Of a stretch of 64,000 nucleotides of DNA, positions 17,402 to 26,969 are shown piece by piece. This DNA is from Anaerolineae bacterium (lineage in GTDB: Bacteria > Chloroflexota > Anaerolineae > 4572-78 > J111): the NCBI GenBank assembly GCA_022071955.1, contig JAJVIM010000024.1, positions 1 through 64,000 on the forward strand. The letters are read 5' to 3'. A model generated the notes under the pieces. It saw only the letters and a list, made by a program, of their open reading frames with translations, searched no databases and was not told the origin of the DNA. Position numbers and translations under genes: made by a program. How positions within the stretch are numbered: position 1 is the first letter of the stretch; each line of letters starts with the position of its first letter.

Positions 17402-20065
17402 CTAGTCGAGCAGCTCCAGCTCTCTGCCTCTGGCGGCGGCCTCCGTGCGGCTGCGGACTTTTAGCTTGCCGTAGATGTTGGCGGTGTGTTTTTTAACGGT
17501 ACCCGGAGAAATCACCAGTTGCTCGGCGATTTCGCGGTTGGTCAGCCCGGCGGCGAGCAGTTGCAGGATTTCCAGTTCGCGGGGGGTTAACGGTTCCGGC
17601 AGCCCCGATTTGGCCGGCGCGGAACTGGTGGAGTCAGCGTTGCAGGCCGCCAGCAGCCGCTCAACGTAAACAGGCATTACCGCCCGCGAACGAGCCGCCT
17701 GCAACAGCCGGGCCAGCGGCAGGCCCAGATCGACAAAGGAACGGACATAACCTTCGGGTTCCGCCAACCGCAAGGCGTGTTCCAGGGAAGTCATCGCGTT
17801 AGCCCGTGCTCCGCGCTGCCAGTGAGCCAGCGCCTCAAGCGTACGGCTTTGAATGATGAGATCTGCCCGGCCTTCAGTATCCGCTAACTGCCGCAAGTGT
17901 TCCAATCGCGACAGCGCCTGCTCCACAGCCAACGTATCCCCTTTCACAATCAGTACCCGTGCCACGGCCAGTTGAACGGCTTCATCGTCCGGCCCGGCCA
18001 AAGCATCAGTCTGTAACTTCGCCTCGACCCACTCAACGGCGGTCCGCCGCCGGCCCTGCGCCAGCCAAAGTTCGAGTTGAAAACGCTCAAAACGGCTGGT
18101 CCAATCGGGGAACCGGGCATTCTGCATGTGGGCGCGCGCCCGCGACAGATAAGCCGCCGCCGTTTCGCTGTCGCCTTGGGTCAGTTTGATGCGGGCGGCA
18201 AGCAGGTAACCGGCAATCATGGCCCGTACATCGCCGCCCAGTTCGGCCCGCTCCAGACCTTGCGTCACGTGTTCCCAGGCGTCCGCCAACTCGTCCCAGT
18301 CATACAACAGCTCGCCCAACCTAATGTAGACCCAGCCGATGAGCGGGAGCGGGAAAGTGCCCCAATTTTCCCGCTTTTGAATGACAGCCAGCGCCTCACG
18401 CCAATAGTCGGCGGCCCGCCGGAGATGCCCCTGCCGTAATTCAAGATCAGCCAGCGCACCGTAAACATGCGCGGCCTGAACCCGAAGGACAGGTGAATCG
18501 GTGAAGTTGAGCAACTTAAGGTAACAGTCTTTGGCTTCCTGCCAGTGCCCGTTACGGCGATAGGTGTCGCCCAGCGCGCCATAAACGCCGGGCCGAAAGC
18601 TGAGGTCATCGGCTGGTAACCCGTTGAGCGCCTGTTCGGCCAAAGCCTGGGCGCGGGCCAGATCATTCTGAAAGCAGGCGATATTACAGCGCATGGCGGT
18701 GACTCTGGCCTGCTGCAACCGCTCGGTTTCCGGCGAAGTATGGGCCAGATGCTCGGCTGTATCCAGAGCGCGGGCACAGGCATCAAACTGGCCGGTAATC
18801 AGCAGGACGCCGGCCTGAGCCAGTCGGAGCGTTGCAGAATTCTCGTTCCAGCTTGCCGGTACTGAGTTGAGCCACTGCTCTACCACTTTTACCTCGCCGC
18901 CGAGCAATTTGGCCGCAACATAGCGCTCAATGATTTGATCCGCCAGGGCAGCGTCATCGCCCGCAACCGCGTGGCCAAAGGCGGGGTTTGGCTGGTTTTG
19001 CGCCAGATACCAACGGGCTGCCCGTTGGTGCAGCACTGGGATGTCCGCGGGGGAACGCTGTTGCAGCACGGCGCGCAGGAAATCGGCAAACAGCCGGTGA
19101 AAACGAAACCACTCGCGGCTGTTATCCAGCGGCAACAGAAACAGATTCTGACGCTCCAGAGTTTCCAGCAGCGCTTGCCCATCCTGCTGCCCGGTAACGG
19201 CGTTGCACAACGGCCCACACAAACGGTTAAGGATGCTGGTTTGGCGCATAAACTGTTGCAGTCTGTCCGGGAGGGGGGCCAGCACGTCCTCGGTCAGGTA
19301 ATCGGTGATGAACCGATGCCGGCCACTGACGGCCAGTTTGTCTGCCTTGTCTGGATGCTGTTGGAGGGTCAGAGCCACCAACTGCAAGCCGGCGGCCCAG
19401 CCTTCCAATTGGGCGTGTAGCCTGACTACCTCATTTTGGGCCAGGTTGAGCTGCATCATCCCGTTTAAGAATTCAGCGGACTCTTCCAGCGAAAAAGCCA
19501 GGTTTTCTGTGCTAAATTCCAGCAATATTTGGTGGGCGCGATAGCGGGCTAGTGGCAGCGGCGGTTCGGCGCGCCCGGCCAGCACCAAGTGAATTGTTGG
19601 TGGCAGGTGGTCGAGCAGGAAGGTTAGCGCAGTGTGGATAGCGGGGTCTTCGATTAAATGGTAATCGTCGAGCACAAAGGCAATCGGCTCAGATAGAGTA
19701 TTGGCCACATTGATGAAAGCGGCCAGAACCGCGTCAGGGTCGGGTGACCCCGCGCCGAGGCGCAACCCCAGCGGGCTTTCACGCACGCCGGGCTGAGTCT
19801 GCTCCCAGCCCAACAGGAGATACCGGAAAAAGTCAGCCAGATTGTTGTCCTCTTTGCCAACCGACAACCAGGCTACAGGCAAACGGCTTGCCGCAGCCCA
19901 CTGGGCCAGAAGCGTTGTTTTGCCGTAACCGGCGGCGGCCGAGATTAGAACGAGTTTGTAATGAGCAATCTTATTCTCAAGGATGCCGGCAACTCGCTGG
20001 CGAGTCACCGCAAACTGAGGTGTCGGTGGTATTCGCAATTTGGTTGTTAAGAACAATGAATCCAC
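17402..20065 (-). CDS. MalT-like LuxR-family STAND transcriptional activator
   Basis: 887 residues from a GTG at 20065. N-terminal TTKLRIPPTP, Walker A SAAAGYGKTTLLAQW (about 42-56), Walker B FVLDDYHLI (about 128-136), a winged-helix region, a TPR-like helical sensor from about 400 to 800, and a C-terminal LuxR HTH: LTPRELEILQLLAAG then TNREIAEQLVISPGTVKKH (about 826-858). This is the MalT architecture: the TPR sensor binds an inducer and ATP-driven oligomerisation activates transcription. It is divergent from an nSTAND1-FGE protein; the 190-base gap is their shared control region. Inducer unknown. Confidence 0.9.
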   Translation of the reverse strand: MDSLFLTTKLRIPPTPQFAVTRQRVAGILENKIAHYKLVLISAAAGYGKTTLLAQWAAASRLPVAWLSVGKEDNNLADFFRYLLLGWEQTQPGVRESPLGLRLGAGSPDPDAVLAAFINVANTLSEPIAFVLDDYHLIEDPAIHTALTFLLDHLPPTIHLVLAGRAEPPLPLARYRAHQILLEFSTENLAFSLEESAEFLNGMMQLNLAQNEVVRLHAQLEGWAAGLQLVALTLQQHPDKADKLAVSGRHRFITDYLTEDVLAPLPDRLQQFMRQTSILNRLCGPLCNAVTGQQDGQALLETLERQNLFLLPLDNSREWFRFHRLFADFLRAVLQQRSPADIPVLHQRAARWYLAQNQPNPAFGHAVAGDDAALADQIIERYVAAKLLGGEVKVVEQWLNSVPASWNENSATLRLAQAGVLLITGQFDACARALDTAEHLAHTSPETERLQQARVTAMRCNIACFQNDLARAQALAEQALNGLPADDLSFRPGVYGALGDTYRRNGHWQEAKDCYLKLLNFTDSPVLRVQAAHVYGALADLELRQGHLRRAADYWREALAVIQKRENWGTFPLPLIGWVYIRLGELLYDWDELADAWEHVTQGLERAELGGDVRAMIAGYLLAARIKLTQGDSETAAAYLSRARAHMQNARFPDWTSRFERFQLELWLAQGRRRTAVEWVEAKLQTDALAGPDDEAVQLAVARVLIVKGDTLAVEQALSRLEHLRQLADTEGRADLIIQSRTLEALAHWQRGARANAMTSLEHALRLAEPEGYVRSFVDLGLPLARLLQAARSRAVMPVYVERLLAACNADSTSSAPAKSGLPEPLTPRELEILQLLAAGLTNREIAEQLVISPGTVKKHTANIYGKLKVRSRTEAAARGRELELLD

Positions 20066-20243
20066 AAGATTACCATGTCCAGAGCCTCATCTGGCTTGGT
20101 TTGATGGAAGCTTTTACCTTCCAAGTTATAGCTTTTGATTCTGTACCGACTGGAAGAGATATTTTACGTGACCGGCAGGCTAAGTTCAAACTGTGGGTTC
20201 CTTTACAGAAATGGCCGATCGGGTTAAGATGATTAGATACACG

Positions 20244-20249
20244 TATAAT
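20244..20249 (+). promoter_or_regulatory. -10 box TATAAT six bases before ATG (leaderless start candidate)
   Basis: A perfect TATAAT at 20244-20249 is followed by GTAGTT and ATG at 20256. Transcription would begin at or very near the ATG, and no Shine-Dalgarno sequence is seen. The -35 region is weak. The same TATAAT-N6-ATG arrangement occurs at eutA. Confidence 0.55.
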
Positions 20250-20255
20250 GTAGTT

Positions 20256-23200
20256 ATGGAGTTCACTTTGCCAGATATCTTGCAGCAAGTGCGCCGTGCC
20301 ATTGAGTCTGAAAACGTTGAGCATGCCCGGCGCTTGCTCGGCCAACTTTTGCAAGCTAACCCGGATAACGACGGCGCCTGGGTATTGTTGGCGCAGGTGA
20401 TCAAAACACCGGAGTGGCAGCGGGCTTGCCTGGAGCGGGCGCTGGTCATTAACCCGGAAAACAAGGACGCCAAGCAAGCCCTGTTGCTGTGGATTTTAGC
20501 CAGAGAGGATGACTCCCCCCCACCTGTTGCCCCGTTGGCCGCGCCGGTTTCCGCGCCTTTGGTGTCGGCCACAGTTCCAAATCCGTTGGCCGGACTCAGC
20601 CTGGACGATTTTATACGCAAGCTGCATGAAGATTTGAATATCCTTAAAGAGCGCGAGGCCAAATATGCCAATGCCGCCCCGCTGTTCCTGCTAAACCAGC
20701 TTGGCGACTATGAAACCGCCATCGCGCTTGCCAAGCAAGCCCGCAACAAAGAGCTGTCACCGGACATCCTGGCCGTTGAATTCAGCCGTCTTAATCTGGA
20801 AATAAAAGAGGTGGTGATCATTGACCAGGACCCGCCGCGTAAGCCCTTTACCGGCGTAAACCCTTACCGCGGCCTGCGGAAATTTACCGAAGACGACGCC
20901 GATTTCTTTTTTGGCCGGAATACGGCTATTCAAACCCTTTTAGACCGGGCCAAGGTCATGGTCGAGGGCGACAACGGTGTTTATGCTTCTGATTTGATGG
21001 CCGTGTTGGGGCCATCGGGGAGTGGTAAATCTTCGCTGGTGCGGGCAGGGTTGATTCCGGCCATTCACCAGGGCCGAATCCCGGGCAGTAATCAGTGGCC
21101 GGTAATGGTCCTGCTGCCCGGCGACCATCCGCTGGAGAGCCTGGTTCGAGCGTTAAAAGATCAGGTGGATGAAAAACCGGCCGCCATTCGCAAGCAATTG
21201 GCCAGCGATGATCCCGCCGGATTGCACACGCTTATGGTTGCGGCGCTTAACCGCGCCAACAAACCGGACGATGCCGTGCTTGTGCTGGTTGTTGATCAAT
21301 TTGAAGAACTGTTTACCCTGTGCACTGACGAACAGGAACGGCGTCGTTTTATTGACCAACTACTGTACGCCGGTCAGTCGCACCGTCATCGCTGCCTGAT
21401 TGTGGTGACCATGCGCAGTGATTTCTACAGTAAAGTGGCCGCCTACAAAGCCCTGGCCGAGGCCATTACTCGTCACCAAATGCTCGTCAGTCCGTTAACC
21501 GAAAAGGAACTGCGCGAGGCCATTTTGCTGCCCGCCGAAGCCGTAGGCCTGGAATTAGAAAAAGACCTGGTCGAGCAACTACTGGCCGACACACGCAATG
21601 CGCCCGGCGTGCTGCCTTTGCTGCAACACGCGCTGTACGAATTATTCCAGCGTCACCGCAAAGGTTTGCTGACCCTTGAAGATTATAAATCCATTGGCGG
21701 GGTTAAACGTGCCCTGGCCCACCGCGCCAATGGCGTGGTCAATGCGCTTAAACCCGAGCAACAGCAAGTTGCCCGGCGTATTTTTATGCGGTTGGTTCAA
21801 CCCGGCAGCAATGCCGCCGATACCCGCCGGCGCGCCACAATGTCTGAAATTGGCAACCTGGCCGACGTGGATCCGCTGGTGACCATTTTGGTTAACGCCA
21901 ATCTGCTTATTAAGGATCGGGATACTGGCCAGGATGTGCTGGATGTGTCGCACGAAGCCTTAATTCAGGAATGGCCCATGCTGCGGGATTGGCTCAATGA
22001 AGACCGCGAGTTTTTATTGTGGCAGCAGCGGCTGGGGGCCGAGCTGAACCAGTGGCAAACCAGCAACTTTGATGAGGGTGCGTTGCTGCGCGGGGCTCCT
22101 CTGGCCGAAGCCGAAAACTGGTACCAGCAGCGTCCCACCGACTTAAACCAAACTGAACGGGATTTTATAGAAGCCAGCATCAATTTGCGTAACCGGGAAG
22201 CTGCCGCGGAAACAGCTCGCGCTCAGCGCGAATTAGACGCGGCCCGCAACTTGGCTACCGAGCAGCGCAAGCGAGTGATCTGGTTGAGCGTGGTCGGTGG
22301 TGTAGCGCTCGTTCTGGCGGTTGTGGCTATTATTTCTGGAGTGCTGGCGGTGCAGCGGGCCAGAGATATTGCCCGGCAAAACAGGGCTATTGAAGCCGAA
22401 CTGGCCTTCTCGCAAACCATTGACCCGGCCAAACGGCTGGCGTACCTGGTGACCTTGTTCAACCTGGGTCAGGGTGGCGTGGCCCGGCGGCTGTTTTGGG
22501 AAACTGAACGAGCCGACCAGTTGGCCTTGTTTATGACTGACGATGACCAGATGGCAACAGTTATCCAGGGACTCTACATGACCCTGGCCGATGTGAACCG
22601 AACCGGCCACACCGACCCCTTGTTAGCCGCGATGGCCTCTGCTCTGGCCAAACTGCCGCCAGGCGACACCGTCGCAGCCAATTTGCGGGCCGAACTTGAC
22701 CAGTGGCAACAAGCGCGCCTGCTGGTCCAGCAAGGCGAATATCAAGCTGCATTGGCCCAATATGATACCCTCGTAAAATTAAATGGCCGCAATCCTGCCA
22801 CCCGCTACGAGCGCGCCGCCGTGCTGGTCGATCTGCTTGATTACGCCGCCGCGCTGGCCGAGCTGGATCACACATTAACGCTGTCGCTTGATAGTCCAGC
22901 CTTTGCAGCCAACGGAGTTATTGAAGGCGGCGCAGAATTTGCTACTCCCGCTCACGTTAACTGGGCTATCCGGCGGCTGCTTGCAGTCCATCCCGAGTTG
23001 GGTCAGGCCCTCAATCAAATAAGTGCGGACTATCCCGCCATGCAGCAGCAGGGTTTGGTGTTGGCCCCCACGCCCACGCCTATTGCTGATGACAGTGGCA
23101 GTCCTATGGTTCTGGTTCCCGCCGGGCCATTTACTATGGGCAGTAACCGCGGCCAGCAAAATGAACGACCCGTGCATCAAGTTGATCTGGCCGCCTTTTA

Positions 23201-23837
23201 CATCGACCAGTATGAAGTGACCAATGCCCAATTTGTCGAGTTTTTGAACCAAAAAGAAATTCAGGAAGAAGATGGTTTTTCCTATCTGCCCGGATTGGAC
23301 GAATACTCTGACATATACCTGGACGGGGCAACCTGGAAGATTGTCGAAGGAGGGGAGGATTATCCGGTAAATACCGTCAGTTTCAGTGGAGCCAATGCGT
23401 ATTGCCAGTGGCGTGGTGCGCGGTTACCCACGGAAGCCGAATGGGAAAAAGCGGCCCGCGGTACCGACGAACGTACCTATCCCTGGGGCGAGGCCATCAC
23501 TTGCAATGTTGCCAATTTCTTTGGTTCGCCCGATGGCGGCCCCTGCCAGGACTACACCGCTCGGGTCGGCTCTTATCCCAACGGCATCAGCCCGTACGGC
23601 GCTTATGATATGGTAGGTAATGTGTGGGAATACGTGCGGAGCGTCTATAAAGATTATCCCTACAACCCCGGCGATGGGCGCGAAGACACCAGCGCCGCCA
23701 GTGCCGATGCCTTGCGGGTACTCCGTGGCGGCTCGTGGAATTATGGCATCAGTTTTTCCGCGGCCACCTACCGCAATAACGATTTCCGGCTCAACCCCTA
23801 CCTCAATGTTGGGTTCCGGTGCGCTGCCGAACCCTAA
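20256..23837 (+). CDS. nSTAND1 NTPase with TPR-like N-terminus, TM segment and C-terminal FGE-sulfatase domain
   Basis: 1193 residues from ATG 20256 (the frame also permits a GTG at 20193). N-terminal 70 residues look TPR-like (ARRLLGQLLQANPDN). An nSTAND1 module follows: NPYRGLRKFTEDDADFFFGR, Walker A VLGPSGSGKSSLVRAG (about 249-264) and Walker B VLVVDQFEELF. One membrane span, VIWLSVVGGVALVLAVVAII, lies at about 673-693. A second repeat region follows, and residues from about 948 form a formylglycine-generating-enzyme/sulfatase-modifying domain: MVLVPAGPFTMGS, RLPTEAEWEKAARG, YDMVGNVWEY, LRGGSWN, FRCA. The FGE fold probably acts as a sensor or ligand-binding module. Proteins of this architecture are predicted signalling or conflict effectors. 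Confidence 0.88.
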   Translation: MEFTLPDILQQVRRAIESENVEHARRLLGQLLQANPDNDGAWVLLAQVIKTPEWQRACLERALVINPENKDAKQALLLWILAREDDSPPPVAPLAAPVSAPLVSATVPNPLAGLSLDDFIRKLHEDLNILKEREAKYANAAPLFLLNQLGDYETAIALAKQARNKELSPDILAVEFSRLNLEIKEVVIIDQDPPRKPFTGVNPYRGLRKFTEDDADFFFGRNTAIQTLLDRAKVMVEGDNGVYASDLMAVLGPSGSGKSSLVRAGLIPAIHQGRIPGSNQWPVMVLLPGDHPLESLVRALKDQVDEKPAAIRKQLASDDPAGLHTLMVAALNRANKPDDAVLVLVVDQFEELFTLCTDEQERRRFIDQLLYAGQSHRHRCLIVVTMRSDFYSKVAAYKALAEAITRHQMLVSPLTEKELREAILLPAEAVGLELEKDLVEQLLADTRNAPGVLPLLQHALYELFQRHRKGLLTLEDYKSIGGVKRALAHRANGVVNALKPEQQQVARRIFMRLVQPGSNAADTRRRATMSEIGNLADVDPLVTILVNANLLIKDRDTGQDVLDVSHEALIQEWPMLRDWLNEDREFLLWQQRLGAELNQWQTSNFDEGALLRGAPLAEAENWYQQRPTDLNQTERDFIEASINLRNREAAAETARAQRELDAARNLATEQRKRVIWLSVVGGVALVLAVVAIISGVLAVQRARDIARQNRAIEAELAFSQTIDPAKRLAYLVTLFNLGQGGVARRLFWETERADQLALFMTDDDQMATVIQGLYMTLADVNRTGHTDPLLAAMASALAKLPPGDTVAANLRAELDQWQQARLLVQQGEYQAALAQYDTLVKLNGRNPATRYERAAVLVDLLDYAAALAELDHTLTLSLDSPAFAANGVIEGGAEFATPAHVNWAIRRLLAVHPELGQALNQISADYPAMQQQGLVLAPTPTPIADDSGSPMVLVPAGPFTMGSNRGQQNERPVHQVDLAAFYIDQYEVTNAQFVEFLNQKEIQEEDGFSYLPGLDEYSDIYLDGATWKIVEGGEDYPVNTVSFSGANAYCQWRGARLPTEAEWEKAARGTDERTYPWGEAITCNVANFFGSPDGGPCQDYTARVGSYPNGISPYGAYDMVGNVWEYVRSVYKDYPYNPGDGREDTSAASADALRVLRGGSWNYGISFSAATYRNNDFRLNPYLNVGFRCAAEP

Positions 23838-24107
23838 AACTACAGCAGCAGATTGATGCTCCATTACGTAACAACGACATACCCGGAACAATCCTGCGTC
23901 TGCACAAAACCGACCCTCATCCGCTGATCTTCTCGGTTCCGATGCGGTTACCGAAATCTGCGTTCAGACCCCAGTTGTGTAAACATTTCCTCCTCATTCG
24001 CGCCTGTGTTTAACTCAGTTTCAACCGAGTCTCCATAGACAAAAGCTATTCTCGATTGGTTGAAATGATACTCCAGTTGGTATTAGCCAAAACTGTTAAA
24101 TACAAAA

Positions 24108-24160
24108 CAGCCCTGTTGACGATGTTCGGCGGGGCTGCGTCTTTATTTTAGGTTGGATCA
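24108..24160. repeat. Dispersed hairpin repeat R1
   Basis: CAGCCCTGTTGA (24108-24119) pairs with TCGGCGGGGCTG (24126-24137), 12 pairs including three G.U, loop CGATGT, followed by T-rich text and a GGTTGGATCAAAA tail. The right arm and tail match copies R2-R5 (29529, 33700, 41062, 50344). It may also terminate the upstream transcript. Confidence 0.65.
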
Positions 24161-24219
24161 AAAAGGAGATTGTCGGCAGAGTAATTCTTAACGAATTTCT
24201 GTTTTCTCACAAAAAACAC

Positions 24220-24250
24220 TTGACTTAGAGTCGACTCCAGGTGATATACT
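24220..24250 (+). promoter_or_regulatory. MerR-family operator/promoter with 19-bp spacer
   Basis: TTGACT (24220-24225), exactly 19 bases, TATACT (24245-24250). The over-long spacer is the hallmark of MerR-regulated promoters, which are activated by DNA distortion. The dyad ACTTAGAGTC/GACTCCAGGT (24223-24242, 8 of 10 pairs matched) is centred in the spacer and is the expected binding site of the regulator encoded directly downstream, giving autoregulation. Confidence 0.8.
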
Positions 24251-24268
24251 GTTTTCGGAGGTGAAATT

Positions 24269-24655
24269 ATGAGAATTGCAGAGGTAAGTGAACAAACTGG
24301 TATATCGTTGGATACGTTGCGCTACTATGAACGGATTGGGCTTATCCCACCGGTCAACCGAAACGGTAGCGGTATCAGGGATTACACCGAAAACGATATG
24401 AAACGGGTTGAATTTGTGAAGTGCATGCGGAGCGCCGGGTTGCCCATTGAAGTGCTGCTGGAGTATTTCAAACTGCTTCAACAGGGTGACCAGACCATTG
24501 AAGCCCGAAAAGAAATTTTGAAAAAGCAGCGCGACCTGCTTTTGGGCAGAATGGCCGAAATGCAAGAAACGCTGGACCTGTTGAACTACAAAATAAAGGT
24601 ATATGAAAATGGTATTTTGAAAAAAGAGAAAGAAATAGTTGTTATAGAGGACTAA
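24269..24655 (+). CDS. MerR-family regulator, AdhR-like aldehyde sensor
   Basis: 128 residues. N-terminal MerR HTH and wing: RIAEVSEQTGISLDTLRYYE then IGLIPPVNRNGSGIRDYTEND, and a long coiled-coil C-terminus. A lone Cys52 sits in EFVKCMRSAGLP, the same position as the single cysteine by which AdhR of Bacillus senses formaldehyde/methylglyoxal-type electrophiles. A CGGAGG ribosome site precedes the ATG by about seven bases, and a 19-bp-spacer promoter lies upstream. Following genes encode aldo/keto reductases and a zinc alcohol dehydrogenase, so an aldehyde or electrophile response is the likely job. Confidence 0.85.
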   Translation: MRIAEVSEQTGISLDTLRYYERIGLIPPVNRNGSGIRDYTENDMKRVEFVKCMRSAGLPIEVLLEYFKLLQQGDQTIEARKEILKKQRDLLLGRMAEMQETLDLLNYKIKVYENGILKKEKEIVVIED

Positions 24656-24670
24656 AAAAGGGAAATAAAA

Positions 24671-25642
24671 ATGCAACAACGTAAACTTGGAAACAGCGGT
24701 CTGGAAGTCTCGGCTTTGGGGCTGGGATGTATGCGAATGACCTTTGGTGATGCCCCCATTGGCACCCATCAGGAAATGATCAAATTTCTGCACAAAGCGG
24801 TCGAGCGGGGCATCACCTTTTTTGACACCGCCGAAGTGTACGGCCCCTTCACCAACGAGGAACTGGTTGGCGAGGCGTTGGAGCCGTTTCGCGGCGAGGT
24901 GGTCATCGCCACCAAGTTCGGCTTCAAACACGATGGCGACAAAGGGCCGCATCCAACGGCTGGCCTGGATAGCCGCCCGGAACAAATCAAGCGCGTGGCC
25001 GAAGCCTCACTCAAGCGGCTGCGGGTGGACGCCATCGACCTGTTTTACCAGCACCGGCCCGACCCCAACGTGCCCATGGAAGAGGTAGCCGGCGCGGTTA
25101 AAGAGCTGATTCAGGCGGGCAAGGTGAAACACTTTGGCCTGTCGGAATCCAGCGCCGAGCAGGTCCGCCGCGCCCACGCGGTGCAGCCGGTGGCCGCCCT
25201 GCAAAGCGAATATTCGATCTGGTGGACAGCCATCGAAGAAAATGATGTCCTTGCCACCTGTGAGAAACTTGGGATTGGTTTGGTGCCCTACAGCCCGCTG
25301 GGGCGGGGCTACTTAACCGGCAAAATTGACGAAAACAGCACCTTTGCCGACAACGACATCCGCAGCCGCAATCCCCGTTTTACGCCGGAGGCCATCAAAG
25401 CCAACCGGGTGGTGGTTGATCTGCTGGAACGGATTGGGCGGGAAAAAGACGCCACTCCGGCCCAAATTGCCCTGGCCTGGTTGCTGGTGCAAAAACCGTG
25501 GATTGTACCCATTCCGGGCAGCCGCAAACTGCATCGGCTGGATGAAAACATCGGCGCGGCTAAGGTCGAATTGACCACCCAGGACCTCAATGACATCAAA
25601 GCAGCGATGGCCAATATCACCGTGATTGGCCATCGGTATTAG
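24671..25642 (+). CDS. Aldo/keto reductase
   Basis: 323 residues, typical AKR length. RKLGNSGLEVSALGLGCMRM at the start, catalytic tetrad Asp and Tyr in FFDTAEVYGPF (about 52-62), Lys in VVIATKFGFKHD, His in DLFYQHRPDP (about 125-134), and NADPH-binding PIPGSRKLHRLDEN near the end. It resembles the YghZ/AKR11-13 type reductases that reduce aldehydes with NADPH in the cytoplasm. It follows the MerR gene by 15 bases, as the first structural gene of the operon. Confidence 0.88.
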   Translation: MQQRKLGNSGLEVSALGLGCMRMTFGDAPIGTHQEMIKFLHKAVERGITFFDTAEVYGPFTNEELVGEALEPFRGEVVIATKFGFKHDGDKGPHPTAGLDSRPEQIKRVAEASLKRLRVDAIDLFYQHRPDPNVPMEEVAGAVKELIQAGKVKHFGLSESSAEQVRRAHAVQPVAALQSEYSIWWTAIEENDVLATCEKLGIGLVPYSPLGRGYLTGKIDENSTFADNDIRSRNPRFTPEAIKANRVVVDLLERIGREKDATPAQIALAWLLVQKPWIVPIPGSRKLHRLDENIGAAKVELTTQDLNDIKAAMANITVIGHRY

Positions 25643-25653
25643 GAGTTTAAAAA

Positions 25654-26055
25654 ATGGAAATCAAACGAATTGGCTCACAACCTTCCGCCAAAGGCCCGGC
25701 CGACTGGTTCACCGGCACGGTACGGATTGACCCCCTGTTTGACGCCGTTGAACCGGGTCGTGTTGCTGGCGCCAGCGTTACTTTTGAGCCGGGCGCGCGC
25801 ACGGCCTGGCACACCCATCCGCTGGGCCAAACCTTGATTATCACCGCCGGTTGTGGCCGGGTGCAGCGCTGGGATGGCCCAATTGAGGAAGTCCATCCCG
25901 GCGATGTGGTGCGCTTTGCGCCCGGTGAAAAACACTGGCACGGGGCCGCGCCCACCACGGCCATGAGCCACATCGCCATTCATGAAGCCCTCGACGGCAA
26001 AGCAGTGGCGTGGCTGGAACACGTTAACGACGAACAATATCGAATAGGAGATTAA
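25654..26055 (+). CDS. Cupin-domain protein
   Basis: 133 residues forming a single cupin barrel: motif 1 with metal-ligand histidines in TAWHTHPLGQTLIIT (about 49-63) and motif 2 in PGDVVRFAPGEKHWHGAAP (about 88-106). The group is related to (R)-mandelonitrile-lyase-like/carboxymuconolactone-type cupins often found beside aldo/keto reductases and oxidoreductases. It probably binds a divalent metal; substrate unknown. It ends in TAATG overlap with the next gene, so translation is coupled. Confidence 0.82.
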   Translation: MEIKRIGSQPSAKGPADWFTGTVRIDPLFDAVEPGRVAGASVTFEPGARTAWHTHPLGQTLIITAGCGRVQRWDGPIEEVHPGDVVRFAPGEKHWHGAAPTTAMSHIAIHEALDGKAVAWLEHVNDEQYRIGD

Positions 26056-26942
26056 TGATGCACATCGGATTACAAATTCCGTCTTTCAAGTATCCCGGCG
26101 GCACGGCTGCTATCCGCCCCACACTGAAAGAAATTGTCACCACCGCAGAGGAATCAGGGTTTTACAGCCTCTGGGTGATGGATCATTACTATCAAATCAA
26201 GGGGCTATTTGGCGAAGCTTATACCGACCCGATGCTGGAAGCCTATACCACACTCGGATGTATCGCCGGATTAACTGAAAAAGCCTACCTCGGTGCCCTG
26301 GTAACGGGTGTTATTTATCGCCATCCCTCCGTTCTGATGAAGATGATCAACACCCTCGATATTCTCTCCGGCGGCCGGGCTTATTTTGGCATTGGGGCAG
26401 CCTGGTACGAGGCTGAAGCAAAAGGCTTTGGCATCCCCTACCCGTCAACCTCAGAGCGCTTTGAGCAACTGGAGGACAATCTGAAGCTGGCGAAGGCGCT
26501 CTGGAATAGTGATGAAACATCCTTTACGGGCCAGCATTTTACTGCGCCGGCCATTACCAACAATCCCCGGCCACTTTCAACCCCACATCCCCGCATTATG
26601 ATTGGCGGTACGGGTCCAAAGAAGACCCTGCGCATGGTGGCTCAATATGCCGATGCCTGCAATATCGGTGATTGGGTTGGTGCCGCAAACATGCAAAGAG
26701 CAATCGACACCCTCAAAGAGCATTGTGAGACTCTGGGACGCGATTACGATACCGTAGAGAAGACTACACTTGGAACGGTTCATCTTTCCGGGGATGATAC
26801 GGTAGATAGCGTCATCAATCGTATCAAGGGACTCTCCGGGATGGGTTTCACCCACGCCATATTCAATATGCCGGATGTTTACAAAATTACACCGCTCGAA
26901 ATCTTTGCCAAAGAAATTATCCCGGCTGTAGCCGAACTCTAA
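26055..26942 (+). CDS. LLM-class (F420-dependent-type) oxidoreductase
   Basis: 295 residues; two adjacent ATGs (26055, 26058) follow AGGAG at 26046-26050, either could be used. MHIGLQIPSFKYPGG, then GFYSLWVMDHYYQI, and SGGRAYFGIGAAWYEAEAKGFG (about residues 105-126; only this key segment shown) with MIGGTGPKKTLRMVAQYAD are typical luciferase-like monooxygenase barrels that use F420 or FMN. The gene is within the MerR-controlled operon. Actual substrate and cofactor are not decided by sequence. Confidence 0.85.
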   Translation: MMHIGLQIPSFKYPGGTAAIRPTLKEIVTTAEESGFYSLWVMDHYYQIKGLFGEAYTDPMLEAYTTLGCIAGLTEKAYLGALVTGVIYRHPSVLMKMINTLDILSGGRAYFGIGAAWYEAEAKGFGIPYPSTSERFEQLEDNLKLAKALWNSDETSFTGQHFTAPAITNNPRPLSTPHPRIMIGGTGPKKTLRMVAQYADACNIGDWVGAANMQRAIDTLKEHCETLGRDYDTVEKTTLGTVHLSGDDTVDSVINRIKGLSGMGFTHAIFNMPDVYKITPLEIFAKEIIPAVAEL

Positions 26943-26969
26943 ACAGTAAAAAACTGGAGTTAATTTACA

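Larger units (their letters stand above)
23838..24268. other. Gene-free spacer with hairpin repeat R1 and MerR promoter
   Basis: No coding gene found in this 431-base stretch. It carries a G.U-containing hairpin (24108-24137) of the dispersed R family and, at its right end, the MerR-type operator/promoter (24220-24250). The left half (23838-24050) shows nothing recognisable. Confidence 0.6.
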
